Assembly (NCBI RefSeq): GCF_030209575.1
Contig: NZ_JARVRS010000001.1
Span: 620,001-684,000 of the forward strand
DNA length: 64,000 bases
Source of the DNA: Leifsonia sp. fls2-241-R2A-40a
Lineage (GTDB): Bacteria; Actinomycetota; Actinomycetes; Actinomycetales; Microbacteriaceae
Reading direction: 5' to 3'
How positions within the stretch are numbered: the stretch's first letter is position 1; every line of letters begins with the position of its first letter. The position numbers and the translations under genes are program-made. This document shows positions 8,256 through 16,998 of this stretch, in pieces. The notes beneath the pieces are model-generated. The model was not told the origin of the DNA. It did not search any database and saw nothing but the letters and a program-made list of their open reading frames with translations.

Positions 8256-9485
8256 TCAGCCTCCGGTCGTGCCGGCGGTCGCTCCCGCCCGCACGGTCGC
8301 ACCGACCGCCTGAAGCGACTGCCGGGCGATCTCCAGCTCCTCGTTGGTCGGGACGACGAGCACCGTGACCGCGGAGTCGTCAGCGGAGATGACCCGCGCC
8401 TCCCGCGAGCCGCTCGCGTTGCGCTCCGGGTCGAGCCGGATGCCGAGCACCTCGAGACCCGTCAGCACCTCCGCCCGGAGCGCGGCGTCGTTCTCGCCGA
8501 CCCCGGCCGTGAAGGTGAGGACGTCCAGTCCGCCGAGCAGCGCGGTGTACGCGCCGATGTAGTGCTTCAGGCGGTGGACGGTCACATCCAGCGCCAGTCG
8601 CGCGGAGTCGTCGCCAGCGCCCGCCGCCTTCCGGACATCCCGCATGTCGCCGCGTCCGGAGAGGCCCAGCAGCCCGCTCCGCCGGTTGAGCAGCTCGTCG
8701 AGCTCAGCGGTGGAGAGGTGCGCGCGACGGGCCAGGTGGATGAGCACAGCCGGGTCGAGGTCGCCCGAGCGCGTGCCCATCACCAGTCCCTCGAGCGGCG
8801 TCAAGCCCATGGAGGTGTCGACGGAGCGGCCGCCGTCGACGGCGCACGCCGACGCTCCATTGCCGAGGTGCAGCACGATCTGCCGCAGGTCGCCCAGCGG
8901 CCGCTCGAGGAAGTCGGCCGCCGTCTCCGACACGTACTTGTGCGAGGTCCCGTGGAAGCCATAGCGGCGGACGCGATGGCGTTCGGCCAGGCCCGCATCG
9001 ATGGCGTAGGTGTACGCCTCCGGCGCGAGCGTCTGATGGAAGGCGGTGTCGAAGACCGCGACGTGCGGCACCTCGGGGAAGGCCTTCTGCGCCGCGCGGA
9101 TGCCCTCGAGGTTCGCCGGGTTGTGCAGCGGAGCCAGGTCGGAGAGGTCCTCGATGTTGATCTCGACCAGCGGCGTGATGATCGTCGGCTCGAAGAAGCG
9201 CTTGCCGCCGTGGACCACCCGGTGGCCGACCGCATCCAGCGGGTTCTCGTCGAGGCTCGGCCCCTCCGCGGCGAAGGCGTCGAGCATGGCCCGGAACCCG
9301 GCCGTGTGATCGGGGATCTCGAGCGTGCGCTCGGAGGTGCCGCCGGGACCGCGATGCGAGGTGCGGCCGTTCGGCTCGCCGATCCGCTCCACGAGCCCCG
9401 AGGCGAGCGACTCGCCGGTCTCGCTGTCGATCAGCTGGTACTTGAACGACGACGAGCCGCTGTTGACGACCAGGACGGCGCTCAT
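8256..9485 (-). CDS. ackA: Acetate kinase
   Basis: Interconverts acetyl phosphate plus ADP with acetate plus ATP in the cytoplasm. 409 residues, normal length. Seen: N-terminal VNSGSSSFKY phosphate-binding motif, HRVVHGG, FDTAFH, GFHGTSHKYV, and HLGNGAS, followed by the C-terminal GVGEND segment. ATG overlaps the pta stop (ATGA), the classic coupled pta-ackA pair. The C-terminal end after the last motif is a slightly long Ala/Thr/Gly tail. Three lipoprotein genes follow on the same strand. Confidence 0.97.
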   Translation of the reverse strand: MSAVLVVNSGSSSFKYQLIDSETGESLASGLVERIGEPNGRTSHRGPGGTSERTLEIPDHTAGFRAMLDAFAAEGPSLDENPLDAVGHRVVHGGKRFFEPTIITPLVEINIEDLSDLAPLHNPANLEGIRAAQKAFPEVPHVAVFDTAFHQTLAPEAYTYAIDAGLAERHRVRRYGFHGTSHKYVSETAADFLERPLGDLRQIVLHLGNGASACAVDGGRSVDTSMGLTPLEGLVMGTRSGDLDPAVLIHLARRAHLSTAELDELLNRRSGLLGLSGRGDMRDVRKAAGAGDDSARLALDVTVHRLKHYIGAYTALLGGLDVLTFTAGVGENDAALRAEVLTGLEVLGIRLDPERNASGSREARVISADDSAVTVLVVPTNEELEIARQSLQAVGATVRAGATAGTTGG

Positions 9486-11617
9486 GAGAGGGCCGCCTGG
9501 ATCGCGGTGATGGCCACCGTGTCGACGATGTCGTCCACGGTCGCGCCGCGTGACAGGTCGTTGATCGGCTTGCGCAGGCCCTGCAGCACCGGCCCGATCG
9601 CGACGGCGCCTGCACTCCGCTGCACCGCCTTGTAGGTGTTGTTGCCGGTGTTGAGGTCCGGGAAGATGAACACGGTCGCTCGCCCGGCCACGTCCGATCC
9701 GGGCATCTTCGCCGCGCCGACGGCCGCATCCGCCGCCGCGTCGTACTGGATGGGACCGGCCACCGCCAGTTCCGGGGCGCGCTCGCGCACCAGTTCCGTC
9801 GCGATGCGCACCTTCTCCACGTCGGCGCCCGCGCCCGAGTCGCCGGTCGAGTACGAGAGCATCGCGACCCGTGGCTCGATGCCGAACTGGTCGGCCGTCT
9901 TCGCGGACGAGATGGCGATGTCGGCAAGCTGCTCGGAGGTCGGATCGGGGATGACGGCGCAGTCGCCGTAGACGAGCACCCGGTCCGCGAGCGCCATCAG
10001 GAACACGCTGGAGACGACGGAGACGCCCGGCGTGGTCTTGATGATCTCGAACGCCGGGCGGATGGTGTGCGCCGTCGTGTGCGCGGCGCCCGACACCATC
10101 CCGTCGGCGAGTCCCAGGTGGACCATCATGGTGCCGAAGTAGGAGGCGTCGGTGACGGTGTCGGAGGCCTGGTCGAGCGTGATCCCCTTGTGAGCGCGCA
10201 GGCGGGCGTACTCCTCGGCGAACCGCAGGCGCAGCACGTCGTCGAAGGGGCTGATCACCTCGGCCCCCGAGAGGTCGAGGCCCAGCTCGATCGCGCGGGA
10301 GCGCACCTCGAACGGCTCGCCCAGGATCGTCAGGTCGGCGACCCCGCGCGCGAGCAGGGTATGGGCGGCGCGCAGGATGCGGTCGTCCTCGCCCTCCGGC
10401 AGCACGATGTGCTTCTTCGCAGCACGGGCCCGCTCGATCAGGTCGTACTCGAACATGAGCGGGGTGACGACGTCGTGGCGCGAGACATTGAGCCGCGCGA
10501 GCAGGGCGGCCGCATCCACATGCCGTTCGAACAGCGCGAGCGCGGTGTCGTACTTGCGCTGCGAGTCGGCGGCCAGCCGGCCACGGGCGTGGGTGATGCG
10601 GACGACCGTCTCGTACGTGTCGAGACCGGTCCGCACGATCGGCAGCGGCGAGCGCAGGCCTGCGAGCAGCCGCTGAATCGGCTCGGGGAGGTCGAACCCG
10701 CCGCTGAGCACGACGCCCGCGATGGAGGGGAACGTGCCCGCCGCGTTCGCCATGAGCACCGCGAGCAGCACCTCCGTCCGATCGCCCGGAACGACCACAA
10801 CGGCGCCGTCGACCAGGCGCGGGAGCACGTTGTTCATGGACATGCCGGCGACGACGACGCCCAGCGCTTCGCGTGTCAGGAGCGCCTCCTCGCCGGCCAG
10901 CAGCGTCGCTCCGGTCTCCTCCATGATCGAGCGGATGCTCGGCGCGACCAGGAAGGGGTCCTCCGGGATCGCCCACACCGGCGGCCGGTCCGCACTGCCC
11001 GCAGCCTCGGCAGCAGCACCGACGACGGAGCCGACCGCGGCGACGATCTCGTCGAGCATCCCGCTGTCGGCCCGGTTGGCGATGACCGCGAGCAGGCTCG
11101 CGTGCTCCGCGCGCAGCTCGGCGACGGCGATCTCGGCGAGCTGACGCAGCTCCTCCGCCGACCGCGGATCGGCCTGGCCGAGGCGCTCGCCGAAGCCCTG
11201 TCCGATCCGTCCGCCGAGCACGAGGAGCGCCGGCGCCCCCAGGTTCGCGGCGATCCGTGCGTTGTACCCGAGCTCGGTGGGGCTGCCGACGTCGGTGTAG
11301 TCGGAGCCGAGGATCACGACCGTGTCGCAGCGCGACTCCACCGCCCGGAAGCGCCGCACGATCTCGCCGAGCGCCGCATCCGCGTCGGCGTGGACGTCCT
11401 CGTAGGTGACGCCGAGCGCCTCCTCGTAGGTGATGTCGGCCGTGTTGCGCTGCAGCAGCAGTTCGAGCACGTAGTCCCGCTCGTCCGTCGATCGCGCGAT
11501 CGGGCGGAAGACGCCGACCCGGCCCACCGAGTGGCGCAGCGACTCCAGGACGCCCAGCGCGACCGTCGACTTACCGGTGTGACCTTCGGCGGAGGTGATG
11601 TAGATGGAGCGCGCCAC
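9482..11617 (-). CDS. pta: Phosphate acetyltransferase, long form
   Basis: Converts acetyl-CoA plus phosphate to acetyl phosphate. 711 residues, the long Pta form: N-terminal P-loop-like domain (SAEGHTGKSTVAL), central DRTGG domain (about 225-340, PGDRTEV), then the catalytic PTA_PTB domain from about residue 390 (LPEGEDDRIL, LVYGDCAV, NTGNNTYKA). GTG at 11617 begins one base after the stop of the upstream DUF1254 gene. Coupled to ackA by ATGA. Confidence 0.96.
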   Translation of the reverse strand: MARSIYITSAEGHTGKSTVALGVLESLRHSVGRVGVFRPIARSTDERDYVLELLLQRNTADITYEEALGVTYEDVHADADAALGEIVRRFRAVESRCDTVVILGSDYTDVGSPTELGYNARIAANLGAPALLVLGGRIGQGFGERLGQADPRSAEELRQLAEIAVAELRAEHASLLAVIANRADSGMLDEIVAAVGSVVGAAAEAAGSADRPPVWAIPEDPFLVAPSIRSIMEETGATLLAGEEALLTREALGVVVAGMSMNNVLPRLVDGAVVVVPGDRTEVLLAVLMANAAGTFPSIAGVVLSGGFDLPEPIQRLLAGLRSPLPIVRTGLDTYETVVRITHARGRLAADSQRKYDTALALFERHVDAAALLARLNVSRHDVVTPLMFEYDLIERARAAKKHIVLPEGEDDRILRAAHTLLARGVADLTILGEPFEVRSRAIELGLDLSGAEVISPFDDVLRLRFAEEYARLRAHKGITLDQASDTVTDASYFGTMMVHLGLADGMVSGAAHTTAHTIRPAFEIIKTTPGVSVVSSVFLMALADRVLVYGDCAVIPDPTSEQLADIAISSAKTADQFGIEPRVAMLSYSTGDSGAGADVEKVRIATELVRERAPELAVAGPIQYDAAADAAVGAAKMPGSDVAGRATVFIFPDLNTGNNTYKAVQRSAGAVAIGPVLQGLRKPINDLSRGATVDDIVDTVAITAIQAALS

Positions 11618-11618
11618 G

Positions 11619-12953
11619 TCAGCCGATCCGCTCGATCGCCGGCACGGCGTAGCGGCCGTCCACGACCTCATCGCCGGGCAGGTACAGGCGCAGGATGGGG
11701 CGGAAGCCGCCCGCGGGCGCCGGCAGCCAGTTGGCGGCGGCCTTCTCGTCGGTCGGTCGGGTGGCGCTCATCGTGATGGTCAGTCCTCCGTCGTCGTCGT
11801 ACACGAGCCCCTCCGTCCGGTCCCCCACCGAGTAGCGGTCGATGGGGTTGCGGACGAGGTAGTAGTGCGGCAGGTCGTACATCGTCAGCGACCAGAACGC
11901 GCCGACCGGCGGCGTGGGGCTCAGCCGCAGCCGGTAGGTGTGCGCGCCGTCCAACGGCTCGCCATCCGCATCCTCGTACGTCATGATGTACGCCGCCTCA
12001 TAGGCGTGGTTGCCCCACAGGCCGCCCAGAGCCGCGGCGGCGCGGTGCGCGTAGCGCGTGCGCGGGTCGATCAGCTTCCACTCGGGCGCATCGATGGCGC
12101 CCACCTCGAAGAAGTCGAGGTTGTAGTCGAAGACGTGCAGGTTCACCAGCCAGTGGTCGACCAGAGTGCCGGAGGTGCGGAGAGCCGATTCGAGGGCCTC
12201 CTTGCCGAGCGCGTAGCCGGTGCCGAGCGCCTCGCGGACGCCGTCCGGCTGCTCGGCGACCGTGTACGGACTCACCAGACCGAGCGGAGCGTACGACTCG
12301 AGCGCCTCGCGGTCGCGCTCCGCCGGAGGGAACGCCTGCGACCACACCCGCAGCTTCTCGAAGAAGTCGAGCGCCTCGTCCTGCCCGGCGGAGACGGCGG
12401 GAACGCCCTCAGGTGGCGCGAACGTCTCGTTGACCGGGGTCAGGGTGAGCGCGTCTTGGAGTTCATGCACCGCCGGAAGGTCGGCTTCTCCATCGACCGC
12501 CCAGCGGCCGACGATCGTCGCCACCCGCGTGGGGAACCGGATCACCGGGACGTCGGGGCTGTGCTCGGGGTCCTCGACCGCGCCCGGGGGGAGCAGGAGG
12601 AACTCCCCCGCGCCGCCGCCGGTCGCACGGGTGCCGACATACGCGAAGTTGTTCGTCCAGGCGTCGACGAACTGGAGGACGTAGTAGCGGTCACCGGCCT
12701 CGGGCACGGACAGCCGGATCGGCCCGACGCCGAGGTCGACCTGCGCGATGGAGTACACCGTGTCGTTATTGATGGAGACGAACTCGTCCTCCGGGCCGGC
12801 CAGCGTGCGCGCGTGCCCGAACGCGTTGTACGGGGTGGGAGGCACCTCTCCGATGCCCTGCTCGGTGAAACGGACGACCTGCTCCAGGTCGAACACCAGC
12901 GGAAAGCCGACGACGTAGGCCTCAGTCGCCAGTTCGGTCAACTGCTCGGTCAC
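11619..12953 (-). CDS. DUF1254/DUF1214 domain protein
   Basis: 444 residues with an N-terminal DUF1254 region (VGFPLVFDLEQ, NNDTVYSIAQVDL) and a C-terminal DUF1214 region (GAFWSLTMYD, RPTDEKAAANWLPAP). These families have no established biochemical role. I see no signal peptide or membrane segment, so it is probably cytoplasmic. GTG start; a GGGG stretch seven bases upstream could serve as ribosome site, and TAGAAT near 12993-12998 is a candidate -10 box. As it lies one base before pta, it may head the pta-ackA-lipoprotein unit, but a link to acetate metabolism is inference only. Confidence 0.85.
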   Translation of the reverse strand: MTEQLTELATEAYVVGFPLVFDLEQVVRFTEQGIGEVPPTPYNAFGHARTLAGPEDEFVSINNDTVYSIAQVDLGVGPIRLSVPEAGDRYYVLQFVDAWTNNFAYVGTRATGGGAGEFLLLPPGAVEDPEHSPDVPVIRFPTRVATIVGRWAVDGEADLPAVHELQDALTLTPVNETFAPPEGVPAVSAGQDEALDFFEKLRVWSQAFPPAERDREALESYAPLGLVSPYTVAEQPDGVREALGTGYALGKEALESALRTSGTLVDHWLVNLHVFDYNLDFFEVGAIDAPEWKLIDPRTRYAHRAAAALGGLWGNHAYEAAYIMTYEDADGEPLDGAHTYRLRLSPTPPVGAFWSLTMYDLPHYYLVRNPIDRYSVGDRTEGLVYDDDGGLTITMSATRPTDEKAAANWLPAPAGGFRPILRLYLPGDEVVDGRYAVPAIERIG

Positions 12954-13064
12954 GGCTGCACCCCGTCCATCGATCCACGGAAGACACGGATCATTCTACA
13001 GGCCGTAGAAGTCCCGGCCCCGCTGGCCACAATATACGCGGCGAGTGCGACACCCGGGTGGACA

Positions 13065-13160
13065 CGAAAAAGACTCCCCACGCACCCGCCAGAGCCCGGT
13101 TACCCTTGCTGCGTTTCCGCCCTGGGGGAGTTGGCCTGGATGGCGCCACGTGGGGAGCCG
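13065..13160 (-). ncRNA. ffs: Small signal recognition particle RNA (4.5S type)
   Basis: The minus strand contains the conserved core CCAGGGCGGAAACGCAGCAA with the neighbouring GGTAAC and GGGCTC of bacterial SRP RNA, i.e. the Ffh-binding tetraloop hairpin. The ends pair: CTCCCCACG at 13149-13157 with 13074-13082. A TCTTTTT run follows the closing stem and gives a built-in terminator. TACACT at 13167-13172 is a candidate -10 box and fits a 5' end near 13160. The ends are estimated to a few bases. Confidence 0.93.
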
Positions 13161-13264
13161 GGAACCAGTGTAGCGGGTGAGGCCGGGAGCCGCGTGCGCG
13201 AAGGCCCCCGGCGATCCAGTACGATATTGGGAGCCGCCGGCCGCGAATGCGGAAGGCGTGCCCT

Positions 13265-13352
13265 GGAGAATTCGCCTAGTGGCCTATGGCGCACGCTTGG
13301 AAAGCGTGTTGGGTGCAAGCCCTCGGGGGTTCGAATCCCCCATTCTCCGCCA
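13265..13352 (+). tRNA. tRNA-Ser (anticodon GGA)
   Basis: Acceptor arms GGAGAAT and ATTCTCC pair over seven bases; anticodon stem-loop ACGCTTGGAAAGCGT shows GGA; long variable arm typical of serine tRNA (class II); TTCGAAT in the T loop. CCA at 13350-13352 is encoded. It reads UCC/UCU codons. Located beside the SRP RNA on the opposite strand. Confidence 0.97.
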
Positions 13353-13369
13353 AATTCCCCAGTGACCGA

Positions 13370-13410
13370 AGGCCCCGAGCTCCGCCTGACCGTGCGGAGT
13401 CGGGGCCTTT
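13370..13410. terminator. Intrinsic terminator after tRNA-Ser
   Basis: GGCCCCGA plus CTCCGC (13371-13385, one bulged G) pairs with GCGGAG plus TCGGGGCC (13394-13407), with an eight-base loop and TTT after. It follows the plus-strand tRNA by 17 bases and also lies after the stop of the convergent gene at 13430, so it may serve both. Confidence 0.85.
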
Positions 13411-13429
13411 GCTCTGACGCCGACCCCGC

Positions 13430-14041
13430 TCATCCGGACGGGAACGCGCGCTTGAAGCGCTGGATCTGCAGCGCGGCGGCCGCGGCGAACAGAATGACGC
13501 CGACGACCACACCCACGAGGACGGCGACCGGGGTGGTGGCGCCCGCGGCACCGGTGAAGATCGCGACGCCGGAGCCGCCGACGGCCGCGTTCACCGCGCC
13601 GACCATGCTGGCCATGGTTCCCACGACCCACCGCCGCGACGATCGCATGCCGAGCATGTCGTACGCATCGGAGGCATCATCCCCGGTCGAGACGAAGAAC
13701 GGGGGCGCGGCGGGGTGGACGCCGGCGTAATAGCGGCGGATGCGCGCCATCGCGCGCAGCGCCCGGAGGTTCTCGATCGCCGTGTCGATGAGCCGGGCGA
13801 TCGTGAACCAGCCGAGCACGAACACGGTCGTCAGTGCGGCCCCGGCAAAGGGCAGGAACAGGTCGGTCGACGCACCCGAGACGAAACCGAGCGAGACGAG
13901 CGCGCTGGACAGCGTCACGAGGTAGAGCGACGACCGGCTGCTGGACTCGCTGATCGACGCGTTCGATGCGCCCTGCAACACGAAGTACTCGGTGTTCAGC
14001 ACGCCGAGGAACTGCGATTCGTCCGCCCTCTCGTCGCTCAT
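13430..14041 (-). CDS. Hypothetical protein with four membrane segments
   Basis: 203 residues; I do not recognise a family. A Ser-rich polar N-terminus is followed by two hydrophobic segments (about 39-60 and 63-87), a charged cytoplasmic-type loop with RALRAMARIRRYY, and two more segments (about 139-165 and 170-190). ATG at 14041 is chosen because TAGGGT ends six bases upstream, fitting a leaderless start; a GTG two codons earlier is also possible. It ends at a shared terminator facing tRNA-Ser. Confidence 0.75.
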   Translation of the reverse strand: MSDERADESQFLGVLNTEYFVLQGASNASISESSSRSSLYLVTLSSALVSLGFVSGASTDLFLPFAGAALTTVFVLGWFTIARLIDTAIENLRALRAMARIRRYYAGVHPAAPPFFVSTGDDASDAYDMLGMRSSRRWVVGTMASMVGAVNAAVGGSGVAIFTGAAGATTPVAVLVGVVVGVILFAAAAALQIQRFKRAFPSG

Positions 14042-14047
14042 GGTCAC

Positions 14048-14053
14048 ACCCTA
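14048..14053 (-). promoter_or_regulatory. -10 box, leaderless arrangement, membrane protein gene
   Basis: TAGGGT on the minus strand, six bases before the ATG at 14041. No clear -35. Confidence 0.45.
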
Positions 14054-14129
14054 CGACTCGGGAGGCCGGCAGCCCGCTCATCCCCGCTGGCGCAAGGCCT
14101 ACTGCAGCGGTCACTCCCCCGAATCACCC

Positions 14130-14158
14130 TTTACATCCACAGCCCCTCAGGTGATATC
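14130..14158 (+). promoter_or_regulatory. Candidate promoter of the P450 gene
   Basis: TTTACA (14130-14135) and GATATC (14153-14158) are spaced by 17 bases and face the P450 gene. This would leave a leader of about 150 bases. The -10 match is weak. The gap 14054-14313 shows no gene and no riboswitch that I recognise. Confidence 0.3.
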
Positions 14159-14313
14159 GTCCCAAGCACACAGGCGGGGTGAGGGCGCACGGCAGTACGG
14201 CCGATCGCGAATAATCCCCCTCGGTGCTTCCATGAGCATCGGGCGAGCAGACGGATCCTTGCGATCCTGCCTGTGTCATGCCCCGGCAGGGTCCACTCTC
14301 AAACGGAGACCTC

Positions 14314-16545
14314 GTGTCGACTACTGCCACTGCGGGCGGCTGCCCGTTTATTGACCCGGAAAGCCTGTTCCAGGACCTCGCTGCCGCGCGACAGCACGCC
14401 GGGCTGCCCTGTTCGGATACCTTCGAGGCTCGGATGGTGACGCGCTACGACGACATCGTCGAAGCGCTTCACGACCCCGGGACTTTCTCGTCGACGCCAG
14501 TGGTGCCGGAGCTGCCCTCGCCGTGGAGGGAGCGGTTCGACGGTCGTGTTCCCAGCCGCGGCACCCTGATCGGACTGGACAACCCGGACCATGATCGTTT
14601 GCGCGCGAGCGTGAACACCTTCTTCGTCCCCCGGCGGTTGGCGCGGTACGAGCCGTGGATCCGGGACGAGGCGCATCGGATGATCGACGGCTTCGTCGGG
14701 GATGGCGAAGCGGACCTGAAGACGGCGTTCGCTCTGCCCCTCCCCTTGAAGGTGATCGCTCACGTCGTCGGCCTCGACGCGGAGCGATCCGAGTGGATCG
14801 GCGCGGCTCTGGGCTTCTTCCTCGGCCCTCGCGACCTGTACCACTCGGGCACTCCTGAGGAGAAGGCGGAGCGGCTTCTCGAGCTGCACGACTACATCCT
14901 GCAGGTGATGGCGGAGCGGAAGCGCGACCGTCGTGACGATCTCATCAGCCACGTCTGGAATGAGCGCGAGGCCGGCCTGGAGATGACGGACTTCGAGATG
15001 CTCTCGATGTTTCCGGGGCTGATGCTGGCGGGCCACGAGACCTCGTCCAACCTCATCTGCACCGCGCTGCTGAATCTGTTGCCCGACCAGGGCCGGTGGG
15101 AGCAGGCGCAGCGGGACGACGCGTCGCGGGCGGAGGCGTTGGAAGAGCTGTTCCGGTTCGAATCCGCCATCACCGGCATGAAACGACTGGTGACCCAGGA
15201 CACGGTGCTGGGCGGGGTCCGTCTGACCGCGGGCGAGCAGGTGTTCCTCGCGTACGCGTCCGGTTCGCGCGACGCAGCGCGATTCGCTCACCCGGACTCG
15301 CTCGACCTCGAGCGCACGTGGGCGGTCCCCCATCTCGGCTTCGGACAGGGAGTGCACGCGTGCCTCGGCGCGCCACTCGCACGCTTGCTCCTCCGCGTCG
15401 AGCTCGATGTGCTGCACGAGCGCCTGCACGACCTGCGACTCGCGGTGTCGCCCCCGGAGGTCGAGCACACGGTGGTGAGCGAAGGGCGCGGCATCGTGGC
15501 CCTGCCGCTCCGTTGGACGCCGGAGCCGGTTGTCCGCCAGGAGCCGTCCCCGACCTGGCAACCCGCCGAGCGGGAGGAACCCGTGACGACACAGCCGATC
15601 GTAGAGACACGCGCTGTGGTCGTCACGGGCCGTCGAGCGCTGACCGAGGACGTCGTCGAGCTCGTCCTCGCTGCGGATGACGGCGACGCGCTCCCGGCCT
15701 GGGAGGCGGGAGCGCACATCGATCTCGAACTCCCCGACGGCGCGCTGCGCCAGTATTCACTGTGCGGCCGGCCCAGCGACCGCGAGCTGCGAATCGCGGT
15801 CCTCCTCGAGAAGGCCGGCCGCGGCGGGTCACGCCAGGTTCACGATGCCGTGCGAATCGGCGACCGGTTGCGCATCCGCGGACCACGGAACCACTTCAGA
15901 CTCCGCCCGGCATCGTTCGCGCTCTTCGTCGCGGGCGGCATCGGGATCACACCCCTGCTGCCGATGATCGACGAGCTGCAACGACGCGGCACCGACTGGC
16001 GGTTGCTGTTCCTCGGACGTGATCGACGGCGCATGCCCTACTTGGACGAGTTGCTCGATCAGTACGGGCATCAGGTGTACGCCTGGCCGAGTGCAGAGCG
16101 CGGCCGATACGACCTCGACGACATCTGGCGCAGGATGCCCGCAGGCGAGACGGCGGTCTACGCCTGCGGCCCGGAGCAGCTGCTCGCCGCCCTCGAAGAG
16201 TCCGCCCGGCGGAACGGTACCGAGAATCGGCTCGTCGTGGAGCGGTTCGCGGCTCAGCGCGTAGACCACCAGCCGAACAGGCCCGTGGAAGTCGTGCTGG
16301 CTCGCCGTCGGCGAACCGTGACGATCGACGCGGACGAGAGCATCCTGGATGGGCTCAACCGAGTCGGCGCGAACATCCTCTCCACCTGTCGCGAGGGCAC
16401 GTGCGGCACCTGCGAAGTGCGCGTCCTCGAGGGAGTGCCGGAACATCGGGACTCGGTCCTCAGCCTCGAGGAACGTCTCGCCAACGCCTCGATGATGACG
16501 TGCGTCTCTCGATGCCGGGGCAATCGGCTCGTGCTCGATGTCTAG
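14314..16545 (+). CDS. Self-sufficient cytochrome P450 (CYP116B type), P450-FMN reductase-2Fe-2S fusion
   Basis: 743 residues; one polypeptide carries electrons from NAD(P)H to a haem monooxygenase. Residues 1-405 are the P450: I-helix AGHET (239-243), ExxR (278-281), haem loop FGQGVHACLG with Cys350. Residues 425-650 match phthalate dioxygenase reductase: RQYS (479-482) for FMN, GGIGITP (541-547) and CGP (618-620) for NAD(P)H. Residues 655-743 are a plant-type ferredoxin with Cys692, 697, 700 and 730. All key residues are present. GTG at 14314 follows GGAG at five bases; an upstream ATG at 14278 lacks one. CYP116B enzymes hydroxylate or dealkylate small aromatics and terpenes; the substrate here is unknown. 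Faces a dodecin gene. Confidence 0.95.
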   Translation: MSTTATAGGCPFIDPESLFQDLAAARQHAGLPCSDTFEARMVTRYDDIVEALHDPGTFSSTPVVPELPSPWRERFDGRVPSRGTLIGLDNPDHDRLRASVNTFFVPRRLARYEPWIRDEAHRMIDGFVGDGEADLKTAFALPLPLKVIAHVVGLDAERSEWIGAALGFFLGPRDLYHSGTPEEKAERLLELHDYILQVMAERKRDRRDDLISHVWNEREAGLEMTDFEMLSMFPGLMLAGHETSSNLICTALLNLLPDQGRWEQAQRDDASRAEALEELFRFESAITGMKRLVTQDTVLGGVRLTAGEQVFLAYASGSRDAARFAHPDSLDLERTWAVPHLGFGQGVHACLGAPLARLLLRVELDVLHERLHDLRLAVSPPEVEHTVVSEGRGIVALPLRWTPEPVVRQEPSPTWQPAEREEPVTTQPIVETRAVVVTGRRALTEDVVELVLAADDGDALPAWEAGAHIDLELPDGALRQYSLCGRPSDRELRIAVLLEKAGRGGSRQVHDAVRIGDRLRIRGPRNHFRLRPASFALFVAGGIGITPLLPMIDELQRRGTDWRLLFLGRDRRRMPYLDELLDQYGHQVYAWPSAERGRYDLDDIWRRMPAGETAVYACGPEQLLAALEESARRNGTENRLVVERFAAQRVDHQPNRPVEVVLARRRRTVTIDADESILDGLNRVGANILSTCREGTCGTCEVRVLEGVPEHRDSVLSLEERLANASMMTCVSRCRGNRLVLDV

Positions 16546-16580
16546 CCCGGGTCACCGAGGAGCGCCCGCACGGCGCCGCA

Positions 16581-16799
16581 TCACTCGGTGAGGTGTTCGA
16601 GCCGGAATCCCACCTTCAGGGTCACTTGGAAGTGCGCCACGCGTCCATCCTCCACTTCCCCGCGGGTGTCGGTCACTTCGAACCAGTCGATGTCGCGGAT
16701 CGTCTGCGACGCCCGCTCGATCCCGTTGCGTATCGCCGCATCGGTTCCCTCGGGCGACGTGCCCACGATCTCGATCACTCGGTATGTGCGGTTCGTCAC
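16581..16799 (-). CDS. Dodecin family flavoprotein
   Basis: 72 residues, the usual dodecin length. The chain reads RVIEIVGTSPEGTDAAIRNG, then IRDIDWFEVTDTRG with the family tryptophan in the flavin stack, and ends with VAHFQVTLKVGFRLE. Dodecins are hollow 12-mers that bind flavins (and in some cases CoA) for storage or protection. GTG at 16799 has GGGAG six bases upstream. It ends 35 bases from the end of the P450-reductase gene on the other strand; that enzyme needs FMN, so a flavin-buffer link is plausible but inferred. Confidence 0.93.
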   Translation of the reverse strand: MTNRTYRVIEIVGTSPEGTDAAIRNGIERASQTIRDIDWFEVTDTRGEVEDGRVAHFQVTLKVGFRLEHLTE

Positions 16800-16998
16800 G
16801 ACTCGCTCCCACCACTCGTTCTGCCTCCGGCTGGGATCAGTCTGCCGCGCGACAGGCAGCGCCGCTAGACGCCCGAGCGTGCCCTTGTCACAGGCGATAC
16901 CGCTGTGGAATGCTGGCGTCCGTGATCCTCTAGCAGCGATTCCCCTCCTCCCCACGACCGTGGGTGAGTCGATCGATCCTGCCAACGAAGAGGAATTC

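Noticed and set aside
13265-13352. Integration site of a mobile element at tRNA-Ser
   Set aside because: No integrase nearby and no second copy of the tRNA 3' end noticed.
16588-16998. N-terminal extension of the GNAT gene
   Set aside because: It would be antisense to dodecin, and the ATG at 16999 has a good ribosome site.
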